From: FACHB-T130 sp042747725
GTDB lineage: Bacteria > Cyanobacteriota > Cyanobacteriia > Cyanobacteriales > FACHB-T130
Direction of reading: 5' to 3'
DNA length: 64,000 bases
Assembly: GCF_042747725.1 (NCBI RefSeq)
Contig: NZ_JBHZGO010000023.1
Location: 163,250-227,249 of the forward strand
The notes under the pieces were generated by a model. The model was not told the origin of the DNA and searched no databases. It saw nothing but the letters and a program-made list of their open reading frames with translations. The position numbers and the translations under genes are program-made. Below, in pieces: positions 16,001 through 24,953 of the stretch. The first letter of the stretch is position 1, and every line of letters starts with the position of its first letter.

Positions 16001-19000
16001 ATGAACAGCCCTTTCCTGACTCGCCTCCACAGTCCTGAACGTCCTGTCATCGTCTTCGATGGCGCAATGGGAACCAACCTCCAAACGCAAAACCTGACCG
16101 CCGCTGACTTTGGGGGACCAGAATACGAAGGCTGTAATGAATATCTGGTACACACTAAACCAGAAGCGGTGGAGAAGGTGCATCGGGACTTTTTGGCAGT
16201 TGGTGCCGATGTGATTGAAACAGATACCTTTGGCGGTGCCTCGATTGTGCTGGCAGAGTACGACCTGGCGGATCAAGCCTACTATTTGAATAAGAAGGCG
16301 GCGGAACTGGCGAAGCGCGTGGCGGCGGAATTTTCGACGCCGGAGAAACCCCGGTTTGTGGCTGGTTCGATAGGTCCAACGACCAAGCTGCCAACGCTGG
16401 GACATATTGACTTTGACACACTGCAAGCTTCCTTTGTAGAGCAAGCTGAGGCGCTTTACGACGGCGGCGTTGATTTATTTCTTGTCGAGACTTGTCAGGA
16501 TGTGCTGCAAATTAAGGCAGCACTGAATGCGGTTGAGGAAGTCTTTCAGCGCAAGGGGGAACGACGCCCGTTGATGGTGTCGGTAACGATGGAAGTCATG
16601 GGTACGATGCTAGTCGGTTCTGAGATTAGCGCCGTAGTGACGATTTTGGAACGTTACCCGATTGATATTCTCGGACTTAACTGTGCCACGGGACCAGACC
16701 GGATGGCTGAGCATATCAAGTATCTTTGCCAGCACTCCCCGTTTGTGGTTTCCTGCGTTCCCAATGCTGGCTTACCAGAAAATATTGGCGGTCATGCTCA
16801 CTATAAGCTGACGCCGATGGAATTGCGGATGGCGCTGATGCACTTTGTAGAAGATTGGGGCGTGCAGATAATTGGCGGCTGTTGCGGCACGCGCCCTGAG
16901 CATATTCAACAATTAGCAGAAATTGGCAAAACTCTGAAGCCAAAAGAGCGGCACTTTAGCTATGAGCCTGCGGCGGCGTCAATTTACAGTGCCCAACCTT
17001 ATGACCAGGATAATTCATTCCTGATTGTGGGCGAGCGGCTGAATGCTAGCGGTTCTAAGAAGTGCCGCGACTTGCTGAATGGGGAAGATTGGGATGGGTT
17101 GGTTTCTTTGGCGAAGTCGCAGGTGCGGGAAGGGGCGCACGTCCTTGATGTCAACGTGGACTATGTCGGGCGCGATGGCGTTCGAGATATGCATGAATTA
17201 GTGTCGCGGCTGGTAACAAATGTGACAATCCCGCTAATGCTCGACTCCACAGAATGGGAAAAGATGGAGGCAGGATTGAAGGTTGCCGGGGGCAAGTGCC
17301 TGCTGAATTCGACTAACTATGAAGATGGAGAGGAGCGCTTCTTCAAGGTGCTGGAGTTGGCGAAGAAGTACGGAGCCGGTGTCGTTATTGGCACGATTGA
17401 TGAAGATGGGATGGCACGGACGGCTGAAAAGAAGTTTGCGATCGCGCAACGTGCCTATCGCGCCGCTGTCGAATATGGCATTCCACCCTACGAGATATTT
17501 TTTGATACTCTCGCTCTACCTATTTCTACGGGTATCGAAGAAGACCGCGCTAATGGAAAAGCTACCATTGAATCCATCCGTCGCATTCGAGAAGAACTTC
17601 CAGGTTGCCACGTTATGTTGGGGGTTTCTAACGTTTCCTTCGGTTTAAACCCAGCGGCGCGAGTCGTCCTCAATTCCATGTTTCTGCACGAAGCGATCGC
17701 GGTGGGGATGGATGCGGCAATTGTCAGCGCTAGCAAAATTCTGCCGCTAGCGAAAATTGAGCCAGAGCATCAAGAAGTCTGCCGCAAGTTAATCTACGAT
17801 GAGCGGCAATTTGATGGAGACATCTGCACCTACGATCCGCTGGGAGAGTTGACAACGCTGTTTGAAGGGAAAACGACGAAGCGCGATCGCTCTAATGACG
17901 AAAATCTCCCCGTAGAAGAACGTCTGAAGCGTCACATTATCGACGGCGAACGCATCGGCTTAGAGGAACAACTTACCAAAGCTTTAGAGAAATATGCGCC
18001 TCTGTATATTATTAACACCTTCTTGCTAGATGGCATGAAAGTTGTAGGCGAGTTGTTTGGTTCCGGACAAATGCAGTTGCCTTTCGTATTGCAATCTGCG
18101 GAAACGATGAAAGCAGCGGTGGCATATTTAGAACCATTGATGGAAAAGAAAGATGCTGGAAATAATGCCAAAGGAACTGTAGTAATTGCCACCGTTAAAG
18201 GAGATGTCCACGACATCGGTAAAAATTTGGTGGATATCATCCTGTCAAATAACGGTTACAAGGTGGTTAATATTGGCATCAAACAGCCTGTTGATAAAAT
18301 TGTTGATGCTTTTGAGCAGCACAAAGCTGATTGTATTGCGATGAGCGGCTTGCTGGTAAAATCAACTGCTTTTATGAAAGATAATTTGGAGGTTTTCAAC
18401 CAAAAAGGAATTACAGTCCCAGTAATTTTAGGCGGTGCGGCGCTGACTCCTAAATTCGTCCATGAAGATTGCCAAAACACTTACAAAGGTAAAGTTATTT
18501 ACGGCAAAGATGCTTTTTCCGATCTGCATTTCATGGATAAATTAATGCCTGCTAAATCCACTGGAAATTGGGATGATTTGCAGGGATTTTTGGATGAAGT
18601 TGAGGAAACTGGTCATGCACCTATTGTAGAGGAAGCGTCTCGTCTGCCATTAGAGAATAGCACTCAAGAAACTCAACCTGTAGAAGTAGATACGCGGCGT
18701 TCTGAGGCTGTGGCGATTGACATCGATCGTCCAATTCCACCTTTCTGGGGTACGAAATTATTACAGCCTGAAGATATCCCATTAGAGGAGGTGTTTGAGT
18801 ATCTGGATTTGCAGGCTTTGATTGCTGGACAGTGGCAATTCCGCAAGCCGAAGGAACAGTCTCGCGAGGAGTACAATCAGTTTTTAGAGGATAAGGTTTA
18901 CCCGATTTTGAAGGAGTGGAAGCAACGGGTTGTAGAGGAGAATTTGCTGCATCCGCAAGTTGTGTACGGGTATTTTCCGTGTCAGGGTGAGGGAAATTCT

Positions 19001-19567
19001 TTGCACATTTATAGTCAAGAAGGAATGAACCGCCAAGACGCGAAGGACGCCAAGGAAGAGAGGAAAGAGGTAATTGCTACTTTTAATTTCCCTCGTCAAA
19101 AGTCTATGCGTCGTCTGTGTATTTCTGATTTCTTTGCACCTGTTGAGTCGGGACAGGTTGATGTGTTTGCGATGCAGGCGGTGACTGTGGGGGATATTGC
19201 GACGGAGTTCGCGCAGAAGTTGTTTGTAAATAATCAATACAGCGATTATCTGTATTTCCACGGCTTGGCGGTACAAACGGCGGAGGCGGTGGCGGAGTGG
19301 CTTCACGCCCGAATCCGACGGGAGTTGGGCTTGGCGGCATCAGAACCGGATAATATTCGGGATATTCTGGCGCAGCGTTATCAGGGTTCTCGGTATAGTT
19401 TTGGGTATCCGGCTTGTCCGAATATTCAGGATCAGTATAAGTTGTTGGAGTTACTGGGAAGCGATCGCATCAACCTTCACATGGATGAAAGCGAACAACT
19501 GTATCCCGAACAATCTACAACGGCGATTATCGCCTATCATCCAGCAGCAAAATATTTCAGTGCGTAA
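16001..19567 (+). CDS. metH: Cobalamin-dependent methionine synthase MetH
   Basis: MetH transfers the methyl group of 5-methyl-THF via cobalamin to homocysteine. The 1188-residue protein has the four modules in order: homocysteine-binding barrel (about 1-325; zinc cysteines in LNCATG and GGCCGTRP), pterin-binding barrel (about 345-620), cap and B12 domain (about 640-900; DVHDIGKN contains the cobalt-ligand His of DxHxxG) and the SAM-binding reactivation domain (about 925-1188). An in-frame repeat-derived peptide, MNRQDAKDAKEERKE, sits inside the reactivation domain at 19027-19069. The ATG at 16001 is divergent from the Uma2 pseudogene. No B12 or SAM riboswitch was seen in the short leader. 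Confidence 0.96.
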   Translation: MNSPFLTRLHSPERPVIVFDGAMGTNLQTQNLTAADFGGPEYEGCNEYLVHTKPEAVEKVHRDFLAVGADVIETDTFGGASIVLAEYDLADQAYYLNKKAAELAKRVAAEFSTPEKPRFVAGSIGPTTKLPTLGHIDFDTLQASFVEQAEALYDGGVDLFLVETCQDVLQIKAALNAVEEVFQRKGERRPLMVSVTMEVMGTMLVGSEISAVVTILERYPIDILGLNCATGPDRMAEHIKYLCQHSPFVVSCVPNAGLPENIGGHAHYKLTPMELRMALMHFVEDWGVQIIGGCCGTRPEHIQQLAEIGKTLKPKERHFSYEPAAASIYSAQPYDQDNSFLIVGERLNASGSKKCRDLLNGEDWDGLVSLAKSQVREGAHVLDVNVDYVGRDGVRDMHELVSRLVTNVTIPLMLDSTEWEKMEAGLKVAGGKCLLNSTNYEDGEERFFKVLELAKKYGAGVVIGTIDEDGMARTAEKKFAIAQRAYRAAVEYGIPPYEIFFDTLALPISTGIEEDRANGKATIESIRRIREELPGCHVMLGVSNVSFGLNPAARVVLNSMFLHEAIAVGMDAAIVSASKILPLAKIEPEHQEVCRKLIYDERQFDGDICTYDPLGELTTLFEGKTTKRDRSNDENLPVEERLKRHIIDGERIGLEEQLTKALEKYAPLYIINTFLLDGMKVVGELFGSGQMQLPFVLQSAETMKAAVAYLEPLMEKKDAGNNAKGTVVIATVKGDVHDIGKNLVDIILSNNGYKVVNIGIKQPVDKIVDAFEQHKADCIAMSGLLVKSTAFMKDNLEVFNQKGITVPVILGGAALTPKFVHEDCQNTYKGKVIYGKDAFSDLHFMDKLMPAKSTGNWDDLQGFLDEVEETGHAPIVEEASRLPLENSTQETQPVEVDTRRSEAVAIDIDRPIPPFWGTKLLQPEDIPLEEVFEYLDLQALIAGQWQFRKPKEQSREEYNQFLEDKVYPILKEWKQRVVEENLLHPQVVYGYFPCQGEGNSLHIYSQEGMNRQDAKDAKEERKEVIATFNFPRQKSMRRLCISDFFAPVESGQVDVFAMQAVTVGDIATEFAQKLFVNNQYSDYLYFHGLAVQTAEAVAEWLHARIRRELGLAASEPDNIRDILAQRYQGSRYSFGYPACPNIQDQYKLLELLGSDRINLHMDESEQLYPEQSTTAIIAYHPAAKYFSA
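19027..19069 (+). repeat. NRQDAKDAK-coding repeat inserted in metH
   Basis: ACCGCCAAGACGCGAAGGA and the bases that follow, to AGAGAGGAAAGAG, encode NRQDAKDAKEERKE in frame between IYSQEG and VIATFNFPRQ of MetH. This hydrophilic peptide does not belong to the MetH fold as I know it. It matches a repeat peptide that I recall from intergenic and intragenic DNA of many cyanobacteria. It probably extends a surface loop without destroying the enzyme. Confidence 0.7.
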
Positions 19568-19605
19568 GCGGGTGGCGATGCCGTTGCAAGCATCGCCATG
19601 ACACT

Positions 19606-20343
19606 TTACAACTGTTCCGGGTTAATCCCTCGTTCTCGCAGTAGCGCCTCTAAGGCTTGATAGCGCTGTCTTTCTTGTTCCAATTGATTTAGCGCTTCAT
19701 CTGCGCGATCGCGTTCCTCATCTGCGCGATCGCGTTCCTCATCTGCGCGATCGCGTTCTTGTTCCCTAAGTTGAGCTAATTCCACAAAACTCAGAAACCG
19801 TTCTTCTGTGGGTGTATAAATTTCCAGATTCTCAAATGTCACCTGAAACCTCACTCCTAGACGAGGACTAACCCAACCATTCATCTCCTCAATTATCTCT
19901 AAATCCTCTCCTAAGCGCAGCCAACCGATTAGCTCAATGTCATCTGGATCGTAAACATAATATTCCTCTACGCCATAGCGTTCGTAGAACTTGAATTTAT
20001 GAGCCATTGCTTTAAGACGATTGCCAGGAGATAAGATTTCAAATACTACTTGTGGTGGAATATTATCTTCTTCCCATTGCTTGTAGGAACCCCTATCGCC
20101 TTTTGGTCTGCCAAAGGCAACCATCGCATCCGGCGCTTGGCGAGTTTTATTGTCTCCTTCGACGGGATACCAAAGTAAATCTCCAGCGACAAATACATTT
20201 GGGTCATTAGCAAACAGCAGATCCAAGTTTTTTTTGATCAACACTATCAACTCAAATTGCTTGGTATTGTCTGCCATTGGTTGACCGTCGCTGTCTGGGT
20301 AGATGATCGCTGCTGCGGTATCGGTTGGTAGTTGTTGTACCAT
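19606..20343 (-). CDS. Uma2-family protein with C-terminal coiled coil
   Basis: 245 residues. The N-terminal 180 residues form a Uma2 domain: PDAMVAFGRPKGDRGSY, PPQVVFEILSPGNR with the family acidic residues, and KFYERYGVEEYYVYDPDD with the Lys-containing helix. The C-terminal 60 residues are a charged coiled coil with ERDRADE repeated three times, encoded by a 21-bp tandem repeat that contains HIP1 octamers, and a tail LLRERGINPEQL. Such Glu/Arg-rich tails are common in cyanobacterial Uma2 proteins. Cytosolic; activity unproven for the family. It converges on metH with 38 bp between stops. Confidence 0.88.
   Translation of the reverse strand: MVQQLPTDTAAAIIYPDSDGQPMADNTKQFELIVLIKKNLDLLFANDPNVFVAGDLLWYPVEGDNKTRQAPDAMVAFGRPKGDRGSYKQWEEDNIPPQVVFEILSPGNRLKAMAHKFKFYERYGVEEYYVYDPDDIELIGWLRLGEDLEIIEEMNGWVSPRLGVRFQVTFENLEIYTPTEERFLSFVELAQLREQERDRADEERDRADEERDRADEALNQLEQERQRYQALEALLRERGINPEQL
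19698..19760. repeat. 21-bp tandem repeat containing HIP1, coding for a coiled coil
   Basis: Three head-to-tail copies of CATCTGCGCGATCGCGTTCCT (the third ends TCTT) run at a 21-bp period. Each carries one HIP1 GCGATCGC. On the minus strand each unit encodes ERDRADE, exactly one coiled-coil heptad, so DNA repeat length and protein repeat length coincide. Confidence 0.9.
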
Positions 20344-20510
20344 CTTGCTTTGTTTGGAGCTTGAGGGTGGTTATTTTAATTGTAGCGATCGCATAAACCT
20401 CTATATGAGTGCTTTATTAATTTTTGTTACTGTTAGCTGGGGCCTGTTCTTGGGAATACTTTAAATAGAGCTTTTTGATAAGTTCTGCTGCAATCAATAC
20501 TAGAAACGAT

Positions 20511-22262
20511 ATGCCACCAGTTAAAAAATTTGACAGCGACAGTATGCCATTACTTGACCTGTTGCGAAGCGCTAAAGAAGGAAAAACTCAACTGCCAGAT
20601 TTTCAGCGTAGCTGGGTTTGGAACGATGACCAGATATGCAGCTTGTTAGCCAGCATTTCACTTTCTTACCCAATTGGGGCAGTGATGATGCTCGAAACAG
20701 GTAATCCTGATGTGCGATTTCAACCTCGCCCAATTGAAGGAGTGACACTGAATAATCCGACAGAACCAGGGCAACTAATTCTAGATGGACAGCAGCGATT
20801 GACTTCGCTTTTTCAGACATTGCTATCAGGAAAACCAGTCAAAACAAAAGATATACGAGGCAAAGAAATTTACAGATGGTATTACATTGATATCGCCAAA
20901 GCGCTCAACCCAAGTATTGACCGGGAGGAAGCGATTGTCAGCGTACCAGAGGACAAGATAATCCGCAATTTTGGTAAAGAAATTGTATCAGACTACTCGA
21001 CCTCTGAAAAAGAGTACCAAAATGAAATGTTTCCGGTTTCACAAATTTTTGACTCATCCGACTGGATGACAAGTCATAACGAATACTGGGATTACGAAAA
21101 GGAAAAAGTCAAGTTTTTTAATAAATTTAATAATGACATCTTAAAGCAGTTTGAGCATTACGACGTACCAGTTATTCTGCTACATAAGGAAACACCTAGA
21201 GAGGCAGTATGTAAAGTTTTTGAGAAAATGAATACAGGTGGCGTACCTCTTGATGTTTTTGAATTAGTTACAGCAACTTTTGCTATTTATAAGTTCAAAC
21301 TCCGAGAAGATTGGACTAAGCGGGAGAAGGAATTGAAGAAGCATTCGGTACTAAAAAATATTCAAAAAACTGATTTTTTACAAGCGGTGACTTTGCTTGC
21401 TACCTTAGAAGATTCCTCAGTAAGTTGTAAGCGCAAGGATATTCTAAACCTGACTTTGAAGCAATACAAGGAATGGGCTGATTTAGTTACTCAAGGGTTT
21501 GAGCAAGCAGCAAAATTTCTCCACACGCAAAAGATATTTAGCGATCGCGATCTGCCTTATCAAACTCAACTTACAGCCCTTGCAGCTATTTTCGCAGCAC
21601 TTAGCGATCGCGCTATTGGAGCGGGAGCAAATGCAAAATTAGCTAATTGGTATTGGTGTGGAGTTTTTGGCGAACTCTACAGTAGTGCTATTGAAAGTCG
21701 TTTAGCGAAAGATGTATCACAAGTGCGGGACTGGATTAATGGTGGTGCTGAACCTGACACTATCAGAGATGCTAACTTTACTCCCGATCGTCTTTTAAGC
21801 CTGTATACTCGCAGAAGTGCTGCTTATAAAGGTTTATCTGCTTTGTTGTTGAGGGATGGTGGGTGCGACTTCTTTACAAGTTATCCCATTGACACTTTGA
21901 TGGACTTTAATAAAGCTATTGATATCCATCACATTTTTCCGCGACAGTGGTGTAAGAACAACAGCATTGCAGCCGAGGTTTACGACTGCGCGATCAACAA
22001 AACCCCACTTTCAGCCAAAACTAATAAGATGATTGGAGGTAAAGCACCAAGCATCTACTTAACAGATATTCAGAAGAAATCCGACATCTCAGTAGAAAAT
22101 CTTGATGAGATTTTGCGATCGCACGTTATAGAGCCAGCTAGACTACGTATAGATAACTTCGATACCTTCTTCCAAGCTAGAAAAAATGCACTTTTAGATC
22201 GGATTGAGAAGGCAATGGGTAAACCGATTCTGCGCGAGGCGACAAAAGAGGTAGAAAATTAG
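20511..22262 (+). CDS. DUF262-HNH protein of GmrSD type
   Basis: 583 residues. The N-terminal DUF262 domain shows LPDFQRSWVWNDDQICSLLAS, then LILDGQQRLTSLFQ with the DGQQR motif, and FEKMNTGGVPLDVFEL. A helical middle follows. Near the C-terminus DIHHIFPRQWC plus NKTPLSAKTNKMIGGKAPSIYL is an HNH (DUF1524-like) nuclease module with the His-His pair and downstream Asn. This domain order is that of fused GmrSD-type, modification-dependent restriction enzymes. I chose ATG 20511 over the longer TTG frame (20475) because homology starts with KKFDSDS. Defence function is inferred. Confidence 0.88.
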   Translation: MPPVKKFDSDSMPLLDLLRSAKEGKTQLPDFQRSWVWNDDQICSLLASISLSYPIGAVMMLETGNPDVRFQPRPIEGVTLNNPTEPGQLILDGQQRLTSLFQTLLSGKPVKTKDIRGKEIYRWYYIDIAKALNPSIDREEAIVSVPEDKIIRNFGKEIVSDYSTSEKEYQNEMFPVSQIFDSSDWMTSHNEYWDYEKEKVKFFNKFNNDILKQFEHYDVPVILLHKETPREAVCKVFEKMNTGGVPLDVFELVTATFAIYKFKLREDWTKREKELKKHSVLKNIQKTDFLQAVTLLATLEDSSVSCKRKDILNLTLKQYKEWADLVTQGFEQAAKFLHTQKIFSDRDLPYQTQLTALAAIFAALSDRAIGAGANAKLANWYWCGVFGELYSSAIESRLAKDVSQVRDWINGGAEPDTIRDANFTPDRLLSLYTRRSAAYKGLSALLLRDGGCDFFTSYPIDTLMDFNKAIDIHHIFPRQWCKNNSIAAEVYDCAINKTPLSAKTNKMIGGKAPSIYLTDIQKKSDISVENLDEILRSHVIEPARLRIDNFDTFFQARKNALLDRIEKAMGKPILREATKEVEN

Positions 22263-22269
22263 AATTTGA

Positions 22270-22360
22270 CAGGACTTACGCAAAGCTTATACATATAGTG
22301 TTTTGTAGGGGCAATCCCCCTGTGGTTGCCCCCATATCTAGTGATGTTGCGTAAGTCCTG
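22270..22360. mobile_element. MITE-like element, copy 2 (91 bp)
   Basis: CAGGACTTACGCAAAGC at the left and TTGCGTAAGTCCTG at the right form perfect terminal inverted repeats of 14 bp. The interior matches copy 1 except for a few bases in the right half. It begins 8 bp after the stop of the DUF262-HNH gene, so it may supply that transcript's terminal hairpin. Confidence 0.85.
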
Positions 22361-22411
22361 TTTGAGTACGAACAAGACATGAGCGATCGCATCTTTTACG
22401 ATTTCAAGAAT

Positions 22412-22443
22412 GCGATAGCGAAGCGCTGACTTGTCAGTTCGCG
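22412..22443. repeat. Dispersed palindromic repeat, copy 2
   Basis: It has the same unit as 15174-15204, in inverse orientation: GCGCTGACTTGTCAGTTCGCG preceded by a degenerate HIP1 (GCGATAGC). It lies between the MITE and the Uma2 tail remnant. Confidence 0.6.
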
Positions 22444-22456
22444 TTCTCTCCTCCAA

Positions 22457-22541
22457 TCACTCCACCTCAGCATCTAGATTGGCTTCAACGCCAAGCGATC
22501 GCAATTGTTCTGCTAATCTCTCTACTCTTTGTCTTAAAACA
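22457..22541 (-). pseudogene. Detached Uma2 C-terminal tail
   Basis: In a frame different from that of the Uma2 gene just upstream, the minus strand reads VLRQRVERLAEQLRSLG, then VEANLDAEVE and TGA at 22457-22459. This is the coiled-coil tail typical of cyanobacterial Uma2 proteins, and it resembles the remnant at 23100-23264. It probably belonged to the Uma2 gene at 22542 and was cut off by a frameshift near 22540. Confidence 0.65.
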
Positions 22542-23099
22542 TTATCTCCGCTTCAACCAAGCAAATACTTCATCAACTGTAAGCGTCAAAGTTATACTCT
22601 CTAAAACAGGCAAAACATCTGCTTTAGCTAACAAATCTGGTAGGCGATTCGACTGATAAACTAAAATTGAGCGTTCGCTGGGATCGAGCAACCATCCTAG
22701 CTGAGTACCATGTCGCAGACAGTGCAGAATGTTACCAGTAACCTTAGTTTGACTTTGGTCGGGTGAAAGTATTTCAATTACCCACTCTGGTGCAAAATTA
22801 ATACCAGTGCTAGAAATATCACCGCTTTCATCCAATGGTAGTTTATCGCTAGCTACGACAACGACATCAGGAACTACCGAACGATTACCAAAACTACAAC
22901 GCAATTCTGGAAAAGCTTCGTAATTAGTAGCTGCTGCATCAACTTTGGCAACTAAAAGTTTTTGTAATAGGCTATGTTTACCGCCTCCCATAGGTTTCTG
23001 AACAGCCTCTCCATTGATATATTCCCAAGCTGGTGATTCATCAATATACGAAAGTTGTAAGAATTCTTCTAGAGTGTTTCTTGGAATTGCAATTTTCAT
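22542..23099 (-). CDS. Uma2-family protein
   Basis: 185 residues from ATG 23099, which has a strong Shine-Dalgarno sequence (GGAAGGAGAG) directly upstream. The frame is open to 23264, but the extra 55 codons encode the tail of a different Uma2 gene. Family features: EYINGEAVQKPMGGGKHS, ELRCSFGNRSVVPDVVVV, FAPEWVIEILSPDQSQTKV (conserved acidic residues) and QLGWLLDPSERSILVY. It ends AWLKRR, followed by an out-of-frame coiled-coil tail, so it may be slightly truncated. Biochemical role unknown; the fold is PD-(D/E)XK-like. Confidence 0.85.
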   Translation of the reverse strand: MKIAIPRNTLEEFLQLSYIDESPAWEYINGEAVQKPMGGGKHSLLQKLLVAKVDAAATNYEAFPELRCSFGNRSVVPDVVVVASDKLPLDESGDISSTGINFAPEWVIEILSPDQSQTKVTGNILHCLRHGTQLGWLLDPSERSILVYQSNRLPDLLAKADVLPVLESITLTLTVDEVFAWLKRR

Positions 23100-23264
23100 T
23101 CTCTCCTTCCATAACTCTGTCTCAAAATCTAAATTCGGTTCAATGCCAAGGGCGCGCAATTGTGATGCTAATCTCTCTACTCGTCGCCTTTCTCGCTCAA
23201 GTAGTTGACTTTCTCGCTCTTGAGGAGTAGGAATCCAGTTATCATCGGCATCATACCAGCGCAA
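23100..23264 (-). pseudogene. Remnant tail of another Uma2 gene
   Basis: This stretch reads MRWYDADDNWIPTPQERES, then LLERERRRVERLASQLRALG and IEPNLDFETE. It is the usual C-terminal end of a Uma2 protein, but no Uma2 body precedes it: upstream DNA (23265-23340) is a HIP1 palindrome and spacer. It is in frame with the intact Uma2 gene and ends at that gene's own ribosome binding site, so any fusion protein is likely accidental. Confidence 0.7.
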
Positions 23265-23376
23265 CCAAATGCGATCGCGAAGCGTCTCCGAAGGAGATTC
23301 GCTTTCCCCATAAAAACCTTGCTACAGTCCCAAACCTAGCTGAATATTGTCAAGTTAAGATAATTTTGGCAAGAAT

Positions 23377-23410
23377 GCGATCGCGCGTTGCGCTGACTTG
23401 TCAGTTCGCG
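23377..23410. repeat. Dispersed palindromic repeat, copy 3
   Basis: GCGATCGCGCGTTGCG joined to CTGACTTGTCAG and TTCGCG: the same unit as the copies at 15174, 22412 and 24954. It lies immediately downstream of the carotenoid oxygenase stop. Confidence 0.75.
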
Positions 23411-23422
23411 TCTCACCACAAG

Positions 23423-24820
23423 CTAGACAGAAGCGCCTAACTGTTCCTCCCAAACCCAAGCACCGTGGAAACCGTAAGGCACTCGCTGGGGGATGAGGAC
23501 ACGCGCCACTGGTTCAGCAGTCACGTCCTGGGCATTTACGACCACCAGTTCAGAAGTATCTGCCCGATCATCGTGGACGAAAGTCATAAGCCAACCGTCA
23601 TCCTCAGCAGTAGCATTGGGACGGGGAACAAATACCGCCTCGCCACCATAGCGTTCCCGTCCGAATTTGTGAGTTTCGGACTTACCACTATTGAAGTCAT
23701 ACTTGATGACACCTTCAAATAGAGGCATGGGATTATTTGCCATCTTTGCCGTATAACCGTAGCGCATTGGTCGTCCCATTCGCTGTTCGTTCAGACGCGG
23801 GAAATCAGAAGGCGCATCGTCCAGCATTTCCTCTTTTACCGTACCCGTGCTGAGGTTAAAGCGCCAGCGATACAACCGACCAGCGTCTCCCTCATTTTCA
23901 CCGGGGGTCATATCAGTCGTTAAGACACTGGTGGAACTCATGCGACAAGCGACAAGCACCACTTCATCCCCCTCCTCGTAGGCATTGAGAGTATGGAAGA
24001 CATAGCAGGGAGGACTTTCAAACCAGCGGATGTTGCTGTTATCGCCATGACGGGGGACAATACCAAAACGACTAGGGCGATCGCGCTCAAACATCAACGG
24101 TGGTTTACCCTGCTGCATTCGTACCATGCTGAAAGTTAGCGGCAGATCCATAAAAATGGTGTAGTGTTCGGTGATGGCAAAATCGTGCATCATCACCGCC
24201 ATCGGCAAGTTGATGGGAACTGTCCGCAAAAGCTCACCGTTAGCTGAAACGACGCTGTATTTCAGGTACGGTGGGGCAAAGGAGTAGCCAAAAAACATCA
24301 TCTCCCCAGTTTCGGCATCTACCTTGGGATGGGCGGTGAAGGCAGAAACCAGCTTGCCATCGTAAGTGTAAGCGCCGGATGTCTCTAAGCTGGGAACCTT
24401 GATAGCGTGAGGTTCGCCTCCTTCCCAAAGCGCCAGCAGTCGTCCATCGTGCCACACCAGAGCCGTGTTAGCAGTATTTTTAGGGAAATTGTAAGGATTG
24501 TTGCCTGGTGACGGTTCTGCCAACCCCGTCCAAATCGCCTTACCTGCTTCGCGCTCAATATTAAATCCCCGCGTCCGGATATAACGGTTGCGATATTGAG
24601 CTTTGCCGTTGTTTATTCGCACTCCGTGCAACATTCCATCCCCGTCAAACCAGTGATAGCGACCGATAGGTGAGAATTGGGGATTGGGGCCATTCCGCAC
24701 GAACATCCCAGATAAGTCGGGGGGGAGGTTGCCAATTACTTTCAGGTTGGTGGGTGCGATTTCTTCCCGTACTGGTGCAAAGTTGCCATCTAGATAGGGA
24801 TTGACTGCGATTGTGGTCAT
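23423..24820 (-). CDS. Carotenoid cleavage oxygenase (RPE65/CCD family)
   Basis: 465 residues, a non-heme iron dioxygenase that cleaves double bonds in carotenoids or apocarotenoids to give aldehydes. The N-terminal signature is FVRNGPNPQFSP followed by YHWFDGDGMLHGV. The four iron-ligand histidines can be assigned to SAFTAHPKVD, VMMHDFAI, YVFHTLNAYEEGD and YGFHGAWVW. I chose ATG 24820 (MTTIAVNPYLDGNFAPV) because the 39 extra codons of the longest frame lack family similarity. Cleavage position and substrate cannot be read from the sequence. Flanked on both sides by copies of the same palindromic repeat. Confidence 0.93.
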   Translation of the reverse strand: MTTIAVNPYLDGNFAPVREEIAPTNLKVIGNLPPDLSGMFVRNGPNPQFSPIGRYHWFDGDGMLHGVRINNGKAQYRNRYIRTRGFNIEREAGKAIWTGLAEPSPGNNPYNFPKNTANTALVWHDGRLLALWEGGEPHAIKVPSLETSGAYTYDGKLVSAFTAHPKVDAETGEMMFFGYSFAPPYLKYSVVSANGELLRTVPINLPMAVMMHDFAITEHYTIFMDLPLTFSMVRMQQGKPPLMFERDRPSRFGIVPRHGDNSNIRWFESPPCYVFHTLNAYEEGDEVVLVACRMSSTSVLTTDMTPGENEGDAGRLYRWRFNLSTGTVKEEMLDDAPSDFPRLNEQRMGRPMRYGYTAKMANNPMPLFEGVIKYDFNSGKSETHKFGRERYGGEAVFVPRPNATAEDDGWLMTFVHDDRADTSELVVVNAQDVTAEPVARVLIPQRVPYGFHGAWVWEEQLGASV

Positions 24821-24953
24821 TCGTTGTGCTGAATCGATTGTCTTATCTATATTTATTTTGATTGAGCTAAGGCGATCGCGTCTCACGCTATGGTTGTGGA
24901 AACAAGCCAGATGAAGTGGCTGGGGTGGATTCGCCAAGTTTAGAGGAAGATGG

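Noticed and set aside
22259..22456. 65-codon minus-strand frame across MITE copy 2
   Set aside because: It is made up of the MITE and the palindromic repeat, and the same frame type appears at the other MITE copies.
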